Below, piece by piece: positions 51,393-61,640 of a DNA stretch of 64,000 nt. The stretch is from positions 33,165 through 97,164 of the forward strand of contig MEHQ01000242.1 of the NCBI GenBank assembly GCA_008828725.1, read 5' to 3'. Both the position numbers and the translations under genes were made by a program. The stretch's first letter is position 1. Every line of letters begins with the position of its first letter. The DNA comes from Saccharina japonica. Lineage: Eukaryota > Sar > Phaeophyceae > Laminariales > Laminariaceae. The notes beneath the pieces were generated by a model. The model saw nothing but the letters and a program-made list of their open reading frames with translations, was not told the DNA's origin and searched no databases.

Positions 51393-52204
51393 CCCGACAC
51401 GCTCTGACACAACACCCTCCCGATCGGACCGACACAGTATCCGCCCCCGCCAAATAACAAACCAATCGTGTTGGGGATCACATACCGATCCGGGTAAACG
51501 TATGATATGCCTGAGCACCAACTAACTGCTTTTCTTGTTCGCGAAAACCGGGGGAACGCATCTGAGAAACCGTCCCAACCGCCCCCCAGCAATGACCGCA
51601 AAAAGCCAAAGCCATGAACAAATTCAACATGAGTACACCGTCAACTCCACGCAGAAAACAATCCTCGTCCTAGTGTCGTCCAAACCACAAACACGCCAAG
51701 AAAATTACGCGAGTAAAACTGTTTAGTATGGAAGCGACCTCACCTATTTCCGCAGTGCAGACACTCGAAATGTATTTATCAAGTGCTGGAGAGTTGCTCT
51801 CACCTAGATAGAGCGAAAAACCGTTAAATACCACTCCTGCCACTATCTGTGAGTACTTTCTGCAAAAAGATGAGGATGCAATTCTCGGCACGCTGCACAG
51901 ATGATCGAAGAAAACTTCAAACTCCGAGTTTTCTGGGCATACTTAGAGTTCGCACAGCAGAGAGACGTAGATAGAAAAACCGAACGAAAGTAATGTTTTC
52001 CTACTTTCCCACTCTTCTCGGCAGCTGCCTTGCAGTCTAAGACTTAGCAGCAGGAAAAGTTAATGGTGGAGTAAACAGAGCGCGCGCGTGTATGAGCCGG
52101 AGTATTGTGTCCCATAGTTGGGCTGGAAACGGATTAGGTTGGATTTGGAGATGGGGACCGGTAGTAATTTGTTTATTTCGCAAAAGAGGGATACAAAGTT
52201 TCAC

Positions 52205-52440
52205 GGTCGTGAGAACTTAATACGTTCACGAAAACAAAAACAAACAGCTGAGGGCGGGCGTATAACGTGGGTCGGCGTAATTTGACGCGAGTCGACAAGG
52301 GAAGAAAGCGTTAAAGCCTTCTCGCGATAAAACAGCAGGGCACTAACCATAGAGGGGAGAGTGGTAGACAACCTGCTGCGTGAGGCCGGATCTGAGTTAT
52401 GACCAAAGGCGCTTTCACGGTTTAGCTGGAAAAACAAACA
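52205..52440 (+). mobile_element. SINE body, copy S4 (head missing)
   Basis: Shares gacgcgagtcgacaaggga, ccttctcgcgataaaa, agggcactaac, ggccggatctgagttatgac with S2 and S3, here on the plus strand. No tRNA-like head and a shortened 3' end. The oldest-looking copy. Confidence 0.6.
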
Positions 52441-52457
52441 AATAAAAACCAGCCATT

Positions 52458-52691
52458 TTGTTCGCTGTGAGAACTTCAAATACGTCGTATGAAAAGGTGG
52501 CTATTTTTTTTTACATTGCTGATATTTTTCTTTCGCCCATTCTTGATTTTGTTTTTTTATTATTATCTCGCCAATCGACTCAGATTGACCGATTCATTGG
52601 GGGCAGCGCGGCTCTGGAACTTGCTCAGACATACTCTCAGCGCGAGAGAGAAGCTAGGAAAACTATGGAAATACTGAAAATCCTTACGTAA
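52458..52691 (+). CDS. Candidate 77-codon frame, hydrophobic then charged
   Basis: Not recognised. Starts at TTG right after the SINE. A hydrophobic stretch (FFYIADIFLSPILDFVFLLL) is followed by a charged helix (AQTYSQREREARKTMEILK) and TAA at 52689. Resembles a tail-anchored or single-pass protein but could be chance over a T-rich segment. Confidence 0.2.
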   Translation: MFAVRTSNTSYEKVAIFFYIADIFLSPILDFVFLLLSRQSTQIDRFIGGSAALELAQTYSQREREARKTMEILKILT

Positions 52692-52775
52692 TTTTAGAAT
52701 CTAACAGGGGACGAATGAAGTGGGTCCCCGGATGTGGATAAAAACCTCCTGACTGTACAGATAAAGCGAGAGTAA

Positions 52776-53156
52776 CCAAGAACACGCACTTGTCTCGCGA
52801 TCGGCCGACAGCAGCACGGAAAAGTAGGAAAAAGCGAGGGAAAAACAGAGCCTACCAACCGCGCAGGTGCTGAGGCCAGCACCAGTGCGCTAAATCCTGC
52901 GTGGGCGATTGGCCGGTTGGCTGGTACCAAGCCGGGGCGAGAAGTATTCGAGCATTTGCACATGCCCACAGAGGCGGACTTTGCAGTAAGCTCAGCCGAT
53001 CGGTTCGGACTCGGGCGCCTCGCTCCTCATGTCGGCGGCAGGTGCACCCCCGCCTACCCACGAGGAGACAGTCAATCCCGCCGGAGGACAGACGACGCGT
53101 ACTACTGTGGGGAAAGACTTTCGCAGCTGGAGAACCGCTGGTCAGATGCATCCTGA
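52776..53156 (+). CDS. Candidate terminal exon, 126 codons
   Basis: Not recognised. Open from just after TAA at 52773 to TGA at 53154 without an ATG until residue ~66, so an exon with an upstream splice site is the natural reading (cagataaag or accaag precede it). Hydrophilic and non-repetitive throughout: KVGKSEGKTEPTNRAG early, HLHMPTEADFAVSSAD in the middle, RRRTDDAYYCGERLSQ near the end. The reverse strand also has a frame (52852-53151), but it reads less like protein. No family recognised. Confidence 0.35.
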   Translation, partial: PRTRTCLAIGRQQHGKVGKSEGKTEPTNRAGAEASTSALNPAWAIGRLAGTKPGREVFEHLHMPTEADFAVSSADRFGLGRLAPHVGGRCTPAYPRGDSQSRRRTDDAYYCGERLSQLENRWSDAS

Positions 53157-53159
53157 GGC

Positions 53160-53690
53160 CGTCACTCGGTAGAGTCGCTCCTGTTCCGGGGTTGATTGCA
53201 TACGATTTGGCCTGCTAATATTACGTACCAGGTACCAGGTACTCAGCAGCAGAAAAAGCGAAACAAGGGCGGCCATCAAAGCGCACCACTCTTTAGTCTA
53301 ATACTACAGCAGCAGCTGCTCGGTAGGGCAGGAATACATGTGACATGCTTATCGAGTACCTGGTGTCTTCAGGTACGCCTGGTACACTCTTTTTACGACA
53401 ACGTGCACCGATATACACCGCGTGAAAAACGTGCGGCCTGGTTTTGACATGCCGGAGCAGCTCATTTTGGTAAAGTACACCGACCTCACGTATCATATAT
53501 ACCAGGTGGAGCGTAGCAACCATTCTCCCTGGTGTTCTCGTACTCATATATGGTGGTCTGCCTACTGACTGTATACGATGTAGAGCTTTGGCTCACCAGC
53601 TAAGAACTCCGATACGTATTGATATAAATTACCAGGTACCAGGTATATATTTATACTTAACATATAATAATATGATAAGGATTACAATTC
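53160..53690. other. No gene called
   Basis: Holds repeated taccaggtacc words (53225-53240, 53630-53645) and CAG runs. Nothing else stands out. Confidence 0.5.
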
Positions 53691-53695
53691 ATCAC

Positions 53696-54960
53696 TGCGT
53701 TTTCCGAGCCCGAAGCCCATTGGTCGAGAGAAACCTCCAGCCCGCCCTCGGCAAATCAGGGGTCGCGGCGCGCGCGGCGGGAGTTACACCTTGGGCGAAC
53801 CCCCCAATCCCACCGCACCCGGGGACGACAGGGCCCATCCCCGGTTCGGAAATCCCTCCGTATATCTACAACTCCAACCACCTGGGGACGAAAAAAACGA
53901 TCTCCCGGCTCCAAACCGCCCCCCGCACGGTGTGGAAACCCCAGCCCCATCGGCCGATCGCTGATTGGCTGGTGCTCCAAATCAAGCCAGTACCACCCAG
54001 GGACGATAAGGACTCATCCCCGGATCTGAAATTCCTCCATATATGTACAACTACAACAGCCCGAGAACGAAAACCGAGATCTCCCGGGTCGACACCGCTG
54101 CGCACAGTGTGGAAACCCCAGCCACACCGGCCGATCGCTGATTGGGTGGGGCTCGTATACAAAGTCAGAGCCACCCGGGGACAACAGATTATCATCTCCG
54201 GATCGGAAATCTCGCCATACATCCACAACTCCTCACCCGGGGACGATTGGTCCCCATCCCCGGTTCGCGAATACCTCCGTATATCTACAACTCCGATCAC
54301 CCGGGGACAAAAAACCAACCCCCCCGCGTCGAAACCGCCACGCACGGTGTGGAAACCCCAACCCGACCGGCCGATCGCTGATTGGTTGGGACTTGAAAAT
54401 AAAGCCAGCGCCACCAGGGTACGATACGGCCCCATCCCCGGTTCGGAAATCCCTCCATACATGTACAACTCCAACAACTCGGGGACGAGAACCGAGGTCC
54501 CCCGGGTCGACACCGCCGGCCACGTTGTGGAAACCCCAGTCACACCGGCCGATCACTGACTGGCTGGGGTTCGTATACAAAGCCAGAGCCACCCGGGGAC
54601 AACAGATTATCATCCCCGGATCGGAAATCTCGCCATACATCCACAACTCCTAACCCGGGGACGATTGGTCCACATCCGCTACCTCCGTATATCTACAACT
54701 CCGACCATCCGGGGACAAAAAATCGAGCCCCCCGCGTCGAAACCGCCCAGCACGGTGTGGAAACCCCTGCCCGACCGGCCGATCGCTGATTGGTTGGGCC
54801 TCGAACAAAAAGCGAGTGCAAATTCCAACAGCCCGGGGACGAAAACCGAGACCCCCCATGTCAATACCGGCGCTCACGGCGTGGAAACCGCAGCGCCGCT
54901 GGCGCTAGAGCTGATTAACTGTGGCTCGACAACAGATCCAGTGCCCCCCGGAAGATGATA
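53696..54960 (+). repeat. 178-bp satellite, array 1 with leader
   Basis: Begins with a ~120-bp leader (gcgttttccgagcccga, ccagcccgccctcggc) that recurs at 57205. Then about seven units or part units starting acccggggacgat, spaced 175-180 bp, with 62-bp half units at 54172 and 54590. Each unit has CATCCCCGGATCGGAAATC, a TA-rich tac.actccaaca, CGGTGTGGAAACCCCA and CGATCGCTGATTGGCTGGGG. The last holds the CCAATCAGCG box on the minus strand. Many short frames on both strands are repeat by-products. Confidence 0.9.
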
Positions 54961-55003
54961 GGGGCCCCATCCCCGGATCGGAAATCCCTACATACTAAAG
55001 ATG

Positions 55004-55800
55004 TACCCCGGATGACCGAAACCCGGATATCTGGCGGGTACCACCCGGATCGGCAAAACCCGTGGCGAGTTCGGGTTTGACTTGAAAACCGCGGGTTTTG
55101 GGCCAAAACCCGGGTACTCGGCGGGTTCGAGTACCCGGGTTCCCTTATGTCTGGCATGTTACCTCACAGTATCTCTAAAAACCTTTCAAATTGACAGAGA
55201 ACGGGGTGCCCCCGGGTATCACTATTCAGAGCTGAGTATTCCAAGAATTTTCATGTTTCTAGTACAGTTTTCCAAAAGAGTTTCCACTGTTCGCGTGCCC
55301 GTTAAGTTGATATTTTCGATGTCTTTTTAATTTGCTACCGATGTATACTCGTAGGCATGCATTTATTTTCCTCAAGCCATGATACCTCCCCGACATGGAG
55401 ACCTAGGAAGGCCACCTACTAATATTATGGCACACATACTGTCAAACTATATATTTCGCTACCTGAATGTGCTCAGTTTAGGGGCATAGGATATGGGTAT
55501 CAGCGTACAACTACGTAACGGCATTACAGGTGGAAGGATTATCGAATGTCCATCGCTCTGTTACCGTTCGTTGTTTGATGGTTATAGCATTTTGACATTA
55601 AATCGTAGTACGCACTGTCATCCGCGTGTGGCGCCCGTTGGTGACCGTGAACGCAAACGGGTTGTTCGGGTACCCGGGTTTCCCCGAGTATTCGTTGAAC
55701 CCGTTTGATTTCGTCGGGAAACCCGGGTTACCCGCGACGGGTTCGAGTTTCACTTTCAGAATGATCCAAGTACCCGTTTGTGACGAGTACTCGCTGGGGT
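55004..55800. mobile_element. ~0.8-kb insertion splitting a satellite unit
   Basis: The unit stops at ..ggatcggaaatccctacata and resumes at 55811 with ccatatatctacaactcc. The insert is bounded by GTACCCC / GGGGTAC and is full of ACCCGGGT, CGGGTACCC words in both end zones (55005-55140, 55660-55800). Its middle is AT-rich without a recognisable gene. No target duplication is clear. Confidence 0.5.
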
Positions 55801-56960
55801 ACGCCTCTACTCCATATATCTACAACTCCAACAACCCGGGGACGAAAACCGAGTTCCCCCTGATCGACACCGCCCCGCACGGTGTGGAAACCCCAACTCT
55901 ACTGGCTCTATCACTGATTGGCTGGGCTGGGGTACCTTTCAGGGTCCGCCGCACGCGGGGAGGATAAGGTCCCATCCCCAGATAGTACATAAATCCATAC
56001 AACAACTCCGCCAAACCGGGAGAAAGAAACAAAATGATCCCCTGGTTCGATACCGGCCCGCACGGTGTGAAAACCCCAACCCCACTGGCTCTATCACTGT
56101 TTGGCTGAGGTTCGGCGAGCCAGCGGCACCCGGGGAGGATCATTTTTCTTCCCCGCGTCATGAAAACTTCCATATCTTCAAAACTCCAATGCAGCGGGGA
56201 CAAAAATGGTCACTCCCCGGGTCGACACCCCCTCGCAGGGTGTGGAAACCCAAACACCGCTAGCTGCTCGCTGATCAACTGGGGCTAGGAAATAGGAAAT
56301 AAAGCCAGCACCACCTGGGGACGATAAGGTCCCATCCCCGGATCGGAAACCCCTCCGTACATATATAACTCCGCCATCACGGCGACGAAATCGAAATCCC
56401 CCCGGTTGACACCGCCCCACACGGTTTGAGCACCCCAACCCCATCGGCCTCGCTGATTAAGTGGAGTTCGAGAAAAAAGCCAGCGCCACCCGGGGACGAT
56501 AAGGTCCCATCCCCGGATCGGAAATACCTCCATACGCCTACAACTCCAACAACCCGGAAACGAAAACCGAGGTCCCCCGGTCGATACCGCCGCGCACGGT
56601 GTGAAAACCCCAACCCCACTGGCTCTATCACTGACTGGCTTGGGTAGCTTTGAGGGTATGCCGCAGGCGGAAGGGTAAGGTCATATCGCAAGATAATTTA
56701 TCTTTATTCCATTACCACTCCGACCAATCGGGTATAAAATATGTGATCCCTAGGGTCGATACCGCCCCGCACGGTACGGAAACCTCAACCCCACTGGCTC
56801 CATCACTGGGTGGCTGAAGTTCGTGGAGCTAGCCCCACCCGGGGAAGGTAAAGTGTCATCCCCGGGCCATGAATGTGTCCGTCTGTACGTCTACCAATTC
56901 GACAACACGGGGATTACAACGGTGATCCCCCGAGTCGATACCTTTCGCGGTGTGGAAACT
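55800..56960 (+). repeat. 178-bp satellite, array 2
   Basis: Units begin near 55948, 56128, 56310, 56490, 56660 and 56837 (spacing 170-182 bp). More diverged than array 1. The CCAAT box is intact near 55915 only, and decayed in several units (56097, 56274, 56455). Confidence 0.9.
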
Positions 56961-57204
56961 GGCTCATAACTGATTGTTTTTGTGGGCTTAAGTTCGTGAA
57001 GCCAGCGTTCTTCACCACTGGGAGCAAGAAGGTTCAGCAAGTTCGTCAAACTCAGTCTAATAGACCTATTTGTTTTAGGATTGGCCGTCATTCCACATGG
57101 ATCACCATCTACAGCCTTCGCTTGGCGCAGCTCAATAAAAATAAATAGGGCGCGCGAAGCGCGCCGATTTCTGCGCTTGTACAATAGGCGTATGGGCTTC
57201 ATCC

Positions 57205-57840
57205 CTGCGTTTTCCGAGCCCGACGCACATTGGTCGACGGGGGCCCACAGCCCGCCCTCGGCCAATCAGGGGCCGCTGCGCACGCGGCAGGAGTTGCCCC
57301 TCGGGGGAACCCCCAGTCCCGCCGCACCCGGGGACGATGAGGCCCCATCCCCGGTTCGGAAATCCCTCCGTATATCTACAACTCCAGCCACCTGGGAAAC
57401 ACCAGTCGATCGCTGATTGGCTGGGGCTCGAAAATAAAGTTAGCACTACCCGGAGACTACAGGGCTCCATCCCCGGATCGACAATCCCTTCATACATGCA
57501 CAACTCCAACAGCCCGGGGACGAAAACCGAGGTCTCCCGGGTCGACACCGCCGGCCACAGTGAGGAAACCCCAACCACACCGGCAGATCGCTGATTGGCT
57601 GGGGATCGTATACAAAGCCGGAGTCACCCGGGGACGACACAGTATCACCCCCCGATCGTAAATCCCGCCATACCTCCACAACTCCTCGCCCGGGGACGAT
57701 TGGTCCCCATTCCTGGTTTGGAAATCCCTCCGTATATCTACTCCAACCACTCAAGGACAAAAAAACGTTCGCCCGACTCGGAACCGTCCCGCACGGTGTG
57801 GAAACTCCAGCCCCACCAGCCGAGAGGGGTGGACACACCT
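57205..57840 (+). repeat. 178-bp satellite, array 3 with leader
   Basis: Leader (57205-57325) and following units match 53696-54300 closely, so leader plus units form a higher-order repeat. CCAAT boxes are intact near 57412 and 57592. An isolated further unit lies at about 58140-58330. Between them, 57895-57935 has aaccctaaccctgacccgaac, a degenerate telomere-like word. Confidence 0.9.
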
Positions 57841-58349
57841 TGATAGTGTTAATACAGTAGATATTTACGGGGGTTTGGTGCTAGACGCCTGAAGCCGACC
57901 CTCCGACACGAACCCTAACCCTGACCCGAACCCTATGCCAGTGGTCAGGGCTGGGATGCTGTGATTGGTAAGACTCTACGTTGACTCGGCAGGCGTGGAT
58001 GGTGAGCTTGGAAATACTCTAGGTTGACTCGGGATGCTGTGGCTGGGAAATACTCCAGATTGATTGCGCCGCGTAAAACATAACCTTAGGCAACCAGAGT
58101 GCCTAAATAGCAGCCTTAGGTAGATCTACTAAAATGCTTCGTCCAGTACTGCTTGGCTGGGGCTCGAGGCTCGTAAAGAAAGCTCGTAAAGAAAGCCAGC
58201 GCCACCCGGTGGACGATAGAGTCCCATCCCCGGTTCGGAAATCCCTCAATACATCTGCAACCCCAACAACGCGGGGACAAAACCGAGGTCCGCCGCATCG
58301 TCACCGCCGCGCACGGTGTGGAAACCAGGCGGGTTCACAGGGTATTCGG

Positions 58350-59360
58350 AGGCCTTTTCCGCCCGGGGTCGCCCCTACACTAAAATTAAAAAAAATCACA
58401 CTACTACCAATATAAAAATCGTCACACTAATGTCAAGATATTTGTTTCCACACTAAAATCAATATATACATATATATTCAAAGAGTTCAAGAAAGTAAAA
58501 AAACGGATCCCCAGAACTTCGGTAGAATCGAAATCGACCCAAAACTTTGCGAAATAGCCGCTCTTACTCTAAAGATAAACAAATATGAAAACAAAATAAA
58601 GGGCTTTCCCGCCCGGGGTCGCCCTTGCACTAAAATCAATTCAAAATTTCCACACTAATTTCAAGATGAAAATCCCTCCATTAATTTCGAGATATTGGTT
58701 TCCACACTAAAATGAAGATCATGTTTTTCAAAGAGTCCAAAAAAAGTAAAAAAATGGATCTCCAGAACTTCGCTCAGAATCGAAATCGACCCATAGCTTG
58801 GCAAGATACGAAGCCGTTCCCAAACTAAACTCAAGATAAATTTTCCCAAAAACAAAAATTGAACAACAAAAAAAAAGAAAAAAAGGGCCAGTGCTGTACG
58901 TACATGCTAAACAAGGGCTCCGCATCGATCCCGGCATTTTGTTTCTTGTCCGCTGTACGTATAATACGTGCTTCTATTTTCTGAACTGCTGCTGTTGATG
59001 CTGCATATGCTATTAATAGTACTAGTACTACTGCTGCTGTACGTACTGCTGTGCTGCGGAATACCGCTTTCACACTACTGTTGCTGTAGTGGGTGGGTGG
59101 ATCAGTTGGTGCCTGTGTCGATGGGTTGGTGCGAACGTGGGTGGGTAGGTGTGGGTGGGCCGGTTGGTACGTGGATGACTGCGTTCGTACCTGTTCATGG
59201 TGGCCGGCCCTGCTTCTTTGTTGTGTATTTTTGCTGTCTGCTACAAGGGCTCCGCGTGGATGCCGGCATATAGGGTGTCACTTTAGCTGATCAGTGGGTC
59301 GTGGACTAGTTATTATTTGGTGTTTTTGTTTTTGTCCGCAATACCGGCCGCGCCCTGGCA
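58350..59360 (+). repeat. Dispersed repeat W, copy 3 (longest)
   Basis: Contains an internal ~250-bp tandem duplication (ttccgcccggggtcgccc at 58358 and 58606, each followed by cacactaaaatc..cacactaatttcaagat). It then continues as in 20985-21510 down to tgtccgcaataccggcc. Confidence 0.75.
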
Positions 59361-59439
59361 TAGTTCACTGTCCCCTGGAAGGGGGTGGATCCGCGAATCG
59401 CGGGCCGCACGCCCATGGTCTTACCTGGAGCCCCATAGT

Positions 59440-59560
59440 ACAGGCCAATCAGCGACCTAATTTTTTTTCTTTAGCCAATGAAATTACACAAAAAAGGCCT
59501 TTTGAGGGTGTTCCCATACTACAGCCCATAGTACCGGCGGATATTGGCCAATCACGAGCA
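59440..59560 (+). promoter_or_regulatory. Candidate promoter zone with three CCAAT boxes
   Basis: CCAATCAGCGAC (59445), CCAATGAAAT (59475) and CCAATCACG (59548) lie on the plus strand within 110 bp. The first has the same core as the satellite box (CCAATCAGCG). Clustered CCAAT boxes typify some eukaryotic promoters. No clear downstream gene: short frames from ATG at 59647 (39 codons) and 59751 are the only candidates. Confidence 0.3.
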
Positions 59561-60030
59561 ATACGAGGAGACAGGTGCGGCGGAGCCCCTTTATCCCGTC
59601 CGTGTCCGAGTGCTGTTTGCACCGCACATCGCTACGACAAAACAGCAATGCGGTCAACTTCGGAGAAGATCCCTCGCAGCTGTAGTGTCGTAGCACGGCC
59701 AAAGGGGTGCAGCAACCGTCAAGCTCTTGTAGACCCGGGCCTGCAACAAGATGTATGGAAAATGTAAGCTTGCAGCAGCACCAAGACAACAAGCTACTAC
59801 TACTGCCGAGGCATCGTCTCGTCGCATCTGAGATGACGATGGTATGGAGATAGCCCTTGGACATCGCAGCATGAGGGCCTACAGCAGGCGGAACTGCGTC
59901 GCAGTGTGGGAGACTGTCCTCGTGGAGCGCACCTAGCTTCCCTCCTTGACCGCCACGACGGGGGAGACACGCCTTTGCTCCAGGTGCGTACTACTGCTGT
60001 GGTGTTGCACAGCAGCAGTAACGCGATTAT

Positions 60031-60108
60031 CACTATGTCCGGTAATATAAGTGCCGTTTAATTTATATAGTAATATTCACACGGCCCTTATATTTACGGA
60101 CACAGTAG
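60031..60108 (+). mobile_element. Micro-MITE, family M, copy 3
   Basis: Ends cactatgtccggtaatataa and, complemented, ctactgtgtccgtaaatata are inverted repeats that continue into GCCGT/ACGGC. About 78 bp. It lies 20 bp upstream of the first recognisable Helitron Rep codons. Confidence 0.65.
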
Positions 60109-60129
60109 CCTGATTTACGACACGAACAC

Positions 60130-60903
60130 ATGTTCGTAGATCTCGACTACATTATGTATACTATAGAGTATTATCACGCTCACATCGTGGTCAAACTCAA
60201 GGGCCCGGGACCGGAAGTATTGCACGAGGTCGACAGGTGGGTATGGGCGCGCATACCATCTCAAGCGGTGTATGGAGGAGAATTATTTGCCAAGGTCCAA
60301 AAAATCATGATCCATCGTCGATGCGGTGCGTTCAGCCAAACACAGTCATGCATGAAAGAAAATGCCACCACAGGGATTCGAACTTGCAGAAAGGGTTTTC
60401 CACAGCCTTTTCGTGAGGTCACTACTGTCAACGAACGCGCGGGGGGAACTGAGTATTGTCGCCCGTGTGATGGCACGACAGTTGCCATCCGCCAAAAAGT
60501 GGGGAATAGCTGGCAGACGGTTGAGGCCGACAACCAATATGTTGTTCCGTGTAATCCATGGCCGTTGATGAAATATCCATGCCATATCATGGTTGATATC
60601 GTGAGCGTTGGTGCAGTTGTGAAATGTTTGTACAAGTACTGTTTGAAGCACCCTGATTTCGTCCGAGCAAGAACCGCACACCAAAACAACGAAATTGAAG
60701 CTATCGATCCGTGCGCTATGTTTGTAGTTCGGAGGCTGTATGGCGCTTTAGTGGCTTTCTGGAGCACAAACGACATCCCGCTGTGCACGTTTTATGCGTG
60801 CACCATGAGAACGACCACCATATTGTTATCAAATCAAGACGATCCAATTCTGGCACAACAAGATGCGCTACCAATAAAATTACCCATCTCCGTCGTACTT
60901 TAA
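60130..60903 (+). pseudogene. Helitron Rep domain remnant
   Basis: Rep nicks DNA and starts rolling-circle transfer using an HUH motif and tyrosines. Visible: YYHAHIVVKL (HAH = HUH motif), then the conserved run IMIHRRCG..CM..CRKGFPQPF, DNQYVVPCNPWPLMKYPCHI, and VVKCLYKYC, the counterpart of the usual KYLYKY, with C in place of the first Y. After ..NNEIEAID the frame shifts: the homologous continuation RYVCSSEAVWRFSGF lies in another phase from 60711. Family Rep domains normally extend several hundred residues further upstream, so the remnant is truncated. Confidence 0.85.
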
Positions 60904-61050
60904 ACGCCCGTCTGCCTGTCGACGACTGAACTACCTTGAGTATTTCGAACAATAAACCACCGCTGGCGTTCCCGTAGGATCTCGACGACGACGAAACAGG
61001 ATCAAAGCCGGTTATGGTAAATGGGTACACCGAAAGAACGAAAGCGTGTT

Positions 61051-61332
61051 GCACGTTGACATTATCTCACGCCCCTTCAGGGCGATATTTGGTACCTGCG
61101 TCTGCTGCTACACCATAAACCGGGTCGTTCATGGCAAGACCTCCGCACAGTCGATGGGAAGGTGCATGTTTCATACGAGGCTGCGGCGCGAGCCCCCAGA
61201 CTCATAGCAAGGAATGACGAATTTAGTCAGTGTATACATGAGGCAAGTACATTTAGAACCGGTCACGAGCTGCGTCGCCTTTTCGTGACACTCAATCTCA
61301 ACATTGCCCCAGCCTTGCGACTATGGACATAA
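61051..61332 (+). pseudogene. Helitron linker / helicase N-terminal remnant
   Basis: Open frame with LTPLQGDIWYLRLLLHHKPG, QDLRTVDGKVHVSYEAAAR and TFRTGHELRRLFVTLNL, matching the segment between Rep and helicase in Helitron proteins (EGE.YYLRLLL..G..SFEDLRTV). Ends at TAA 61330, where the family would continue. The next homologous stretch resumes directly after it in the same phase. Confidence 0.8.
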
Positions 61333-61395
61333 TTCATCACAGACCTCACCGAAGACTTCAAAGCAGTCCCACAACATGTCGCTGGTACTCGAGCT

Positions 61396-61640
61396 ATGGA
61401 ACATATTGACGAAATGTTGCAAATGCATGGCAAAATCACGAGTTCTTTAGGGCTACCCACGATTCCTCATCGCCTACCTGGGTATCAGCGACGACGCCAA
61501 GCCATCGATGTGAACAAGGAACAAACGTACATAAACGAAACCTACCCCCGGCTCACGCATGAGCAACGCACGATATACGACGAGGTCGCACGATATACGG
61601 TGAGGTCGCACGATATACGACGAGGTCCGTCAGAGCGCTA
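61396..61640 (+). pseudogene. Helitron segment before the helicase, with a triplicated 20-mer
   Basis: Matches ..LTHEQRTIYDEV, the lead-in to the Helitron/PIF1 helicase core. The string cgatatacgacgaggtcgca is present three times in tandem (61569-61627), a duplication that pushes the following Walker A region into another frame. Confidence 0.75.

Noticed and set aside
53756-57838. Many Pro/Arg/Gly-rich frames on both strands (for example 53588-54559, 323 codons)
   Set aside because: They follow the 178-bp satellite; every unit gives the same peptide words in shifting frames, and the reverse strand is equally open.
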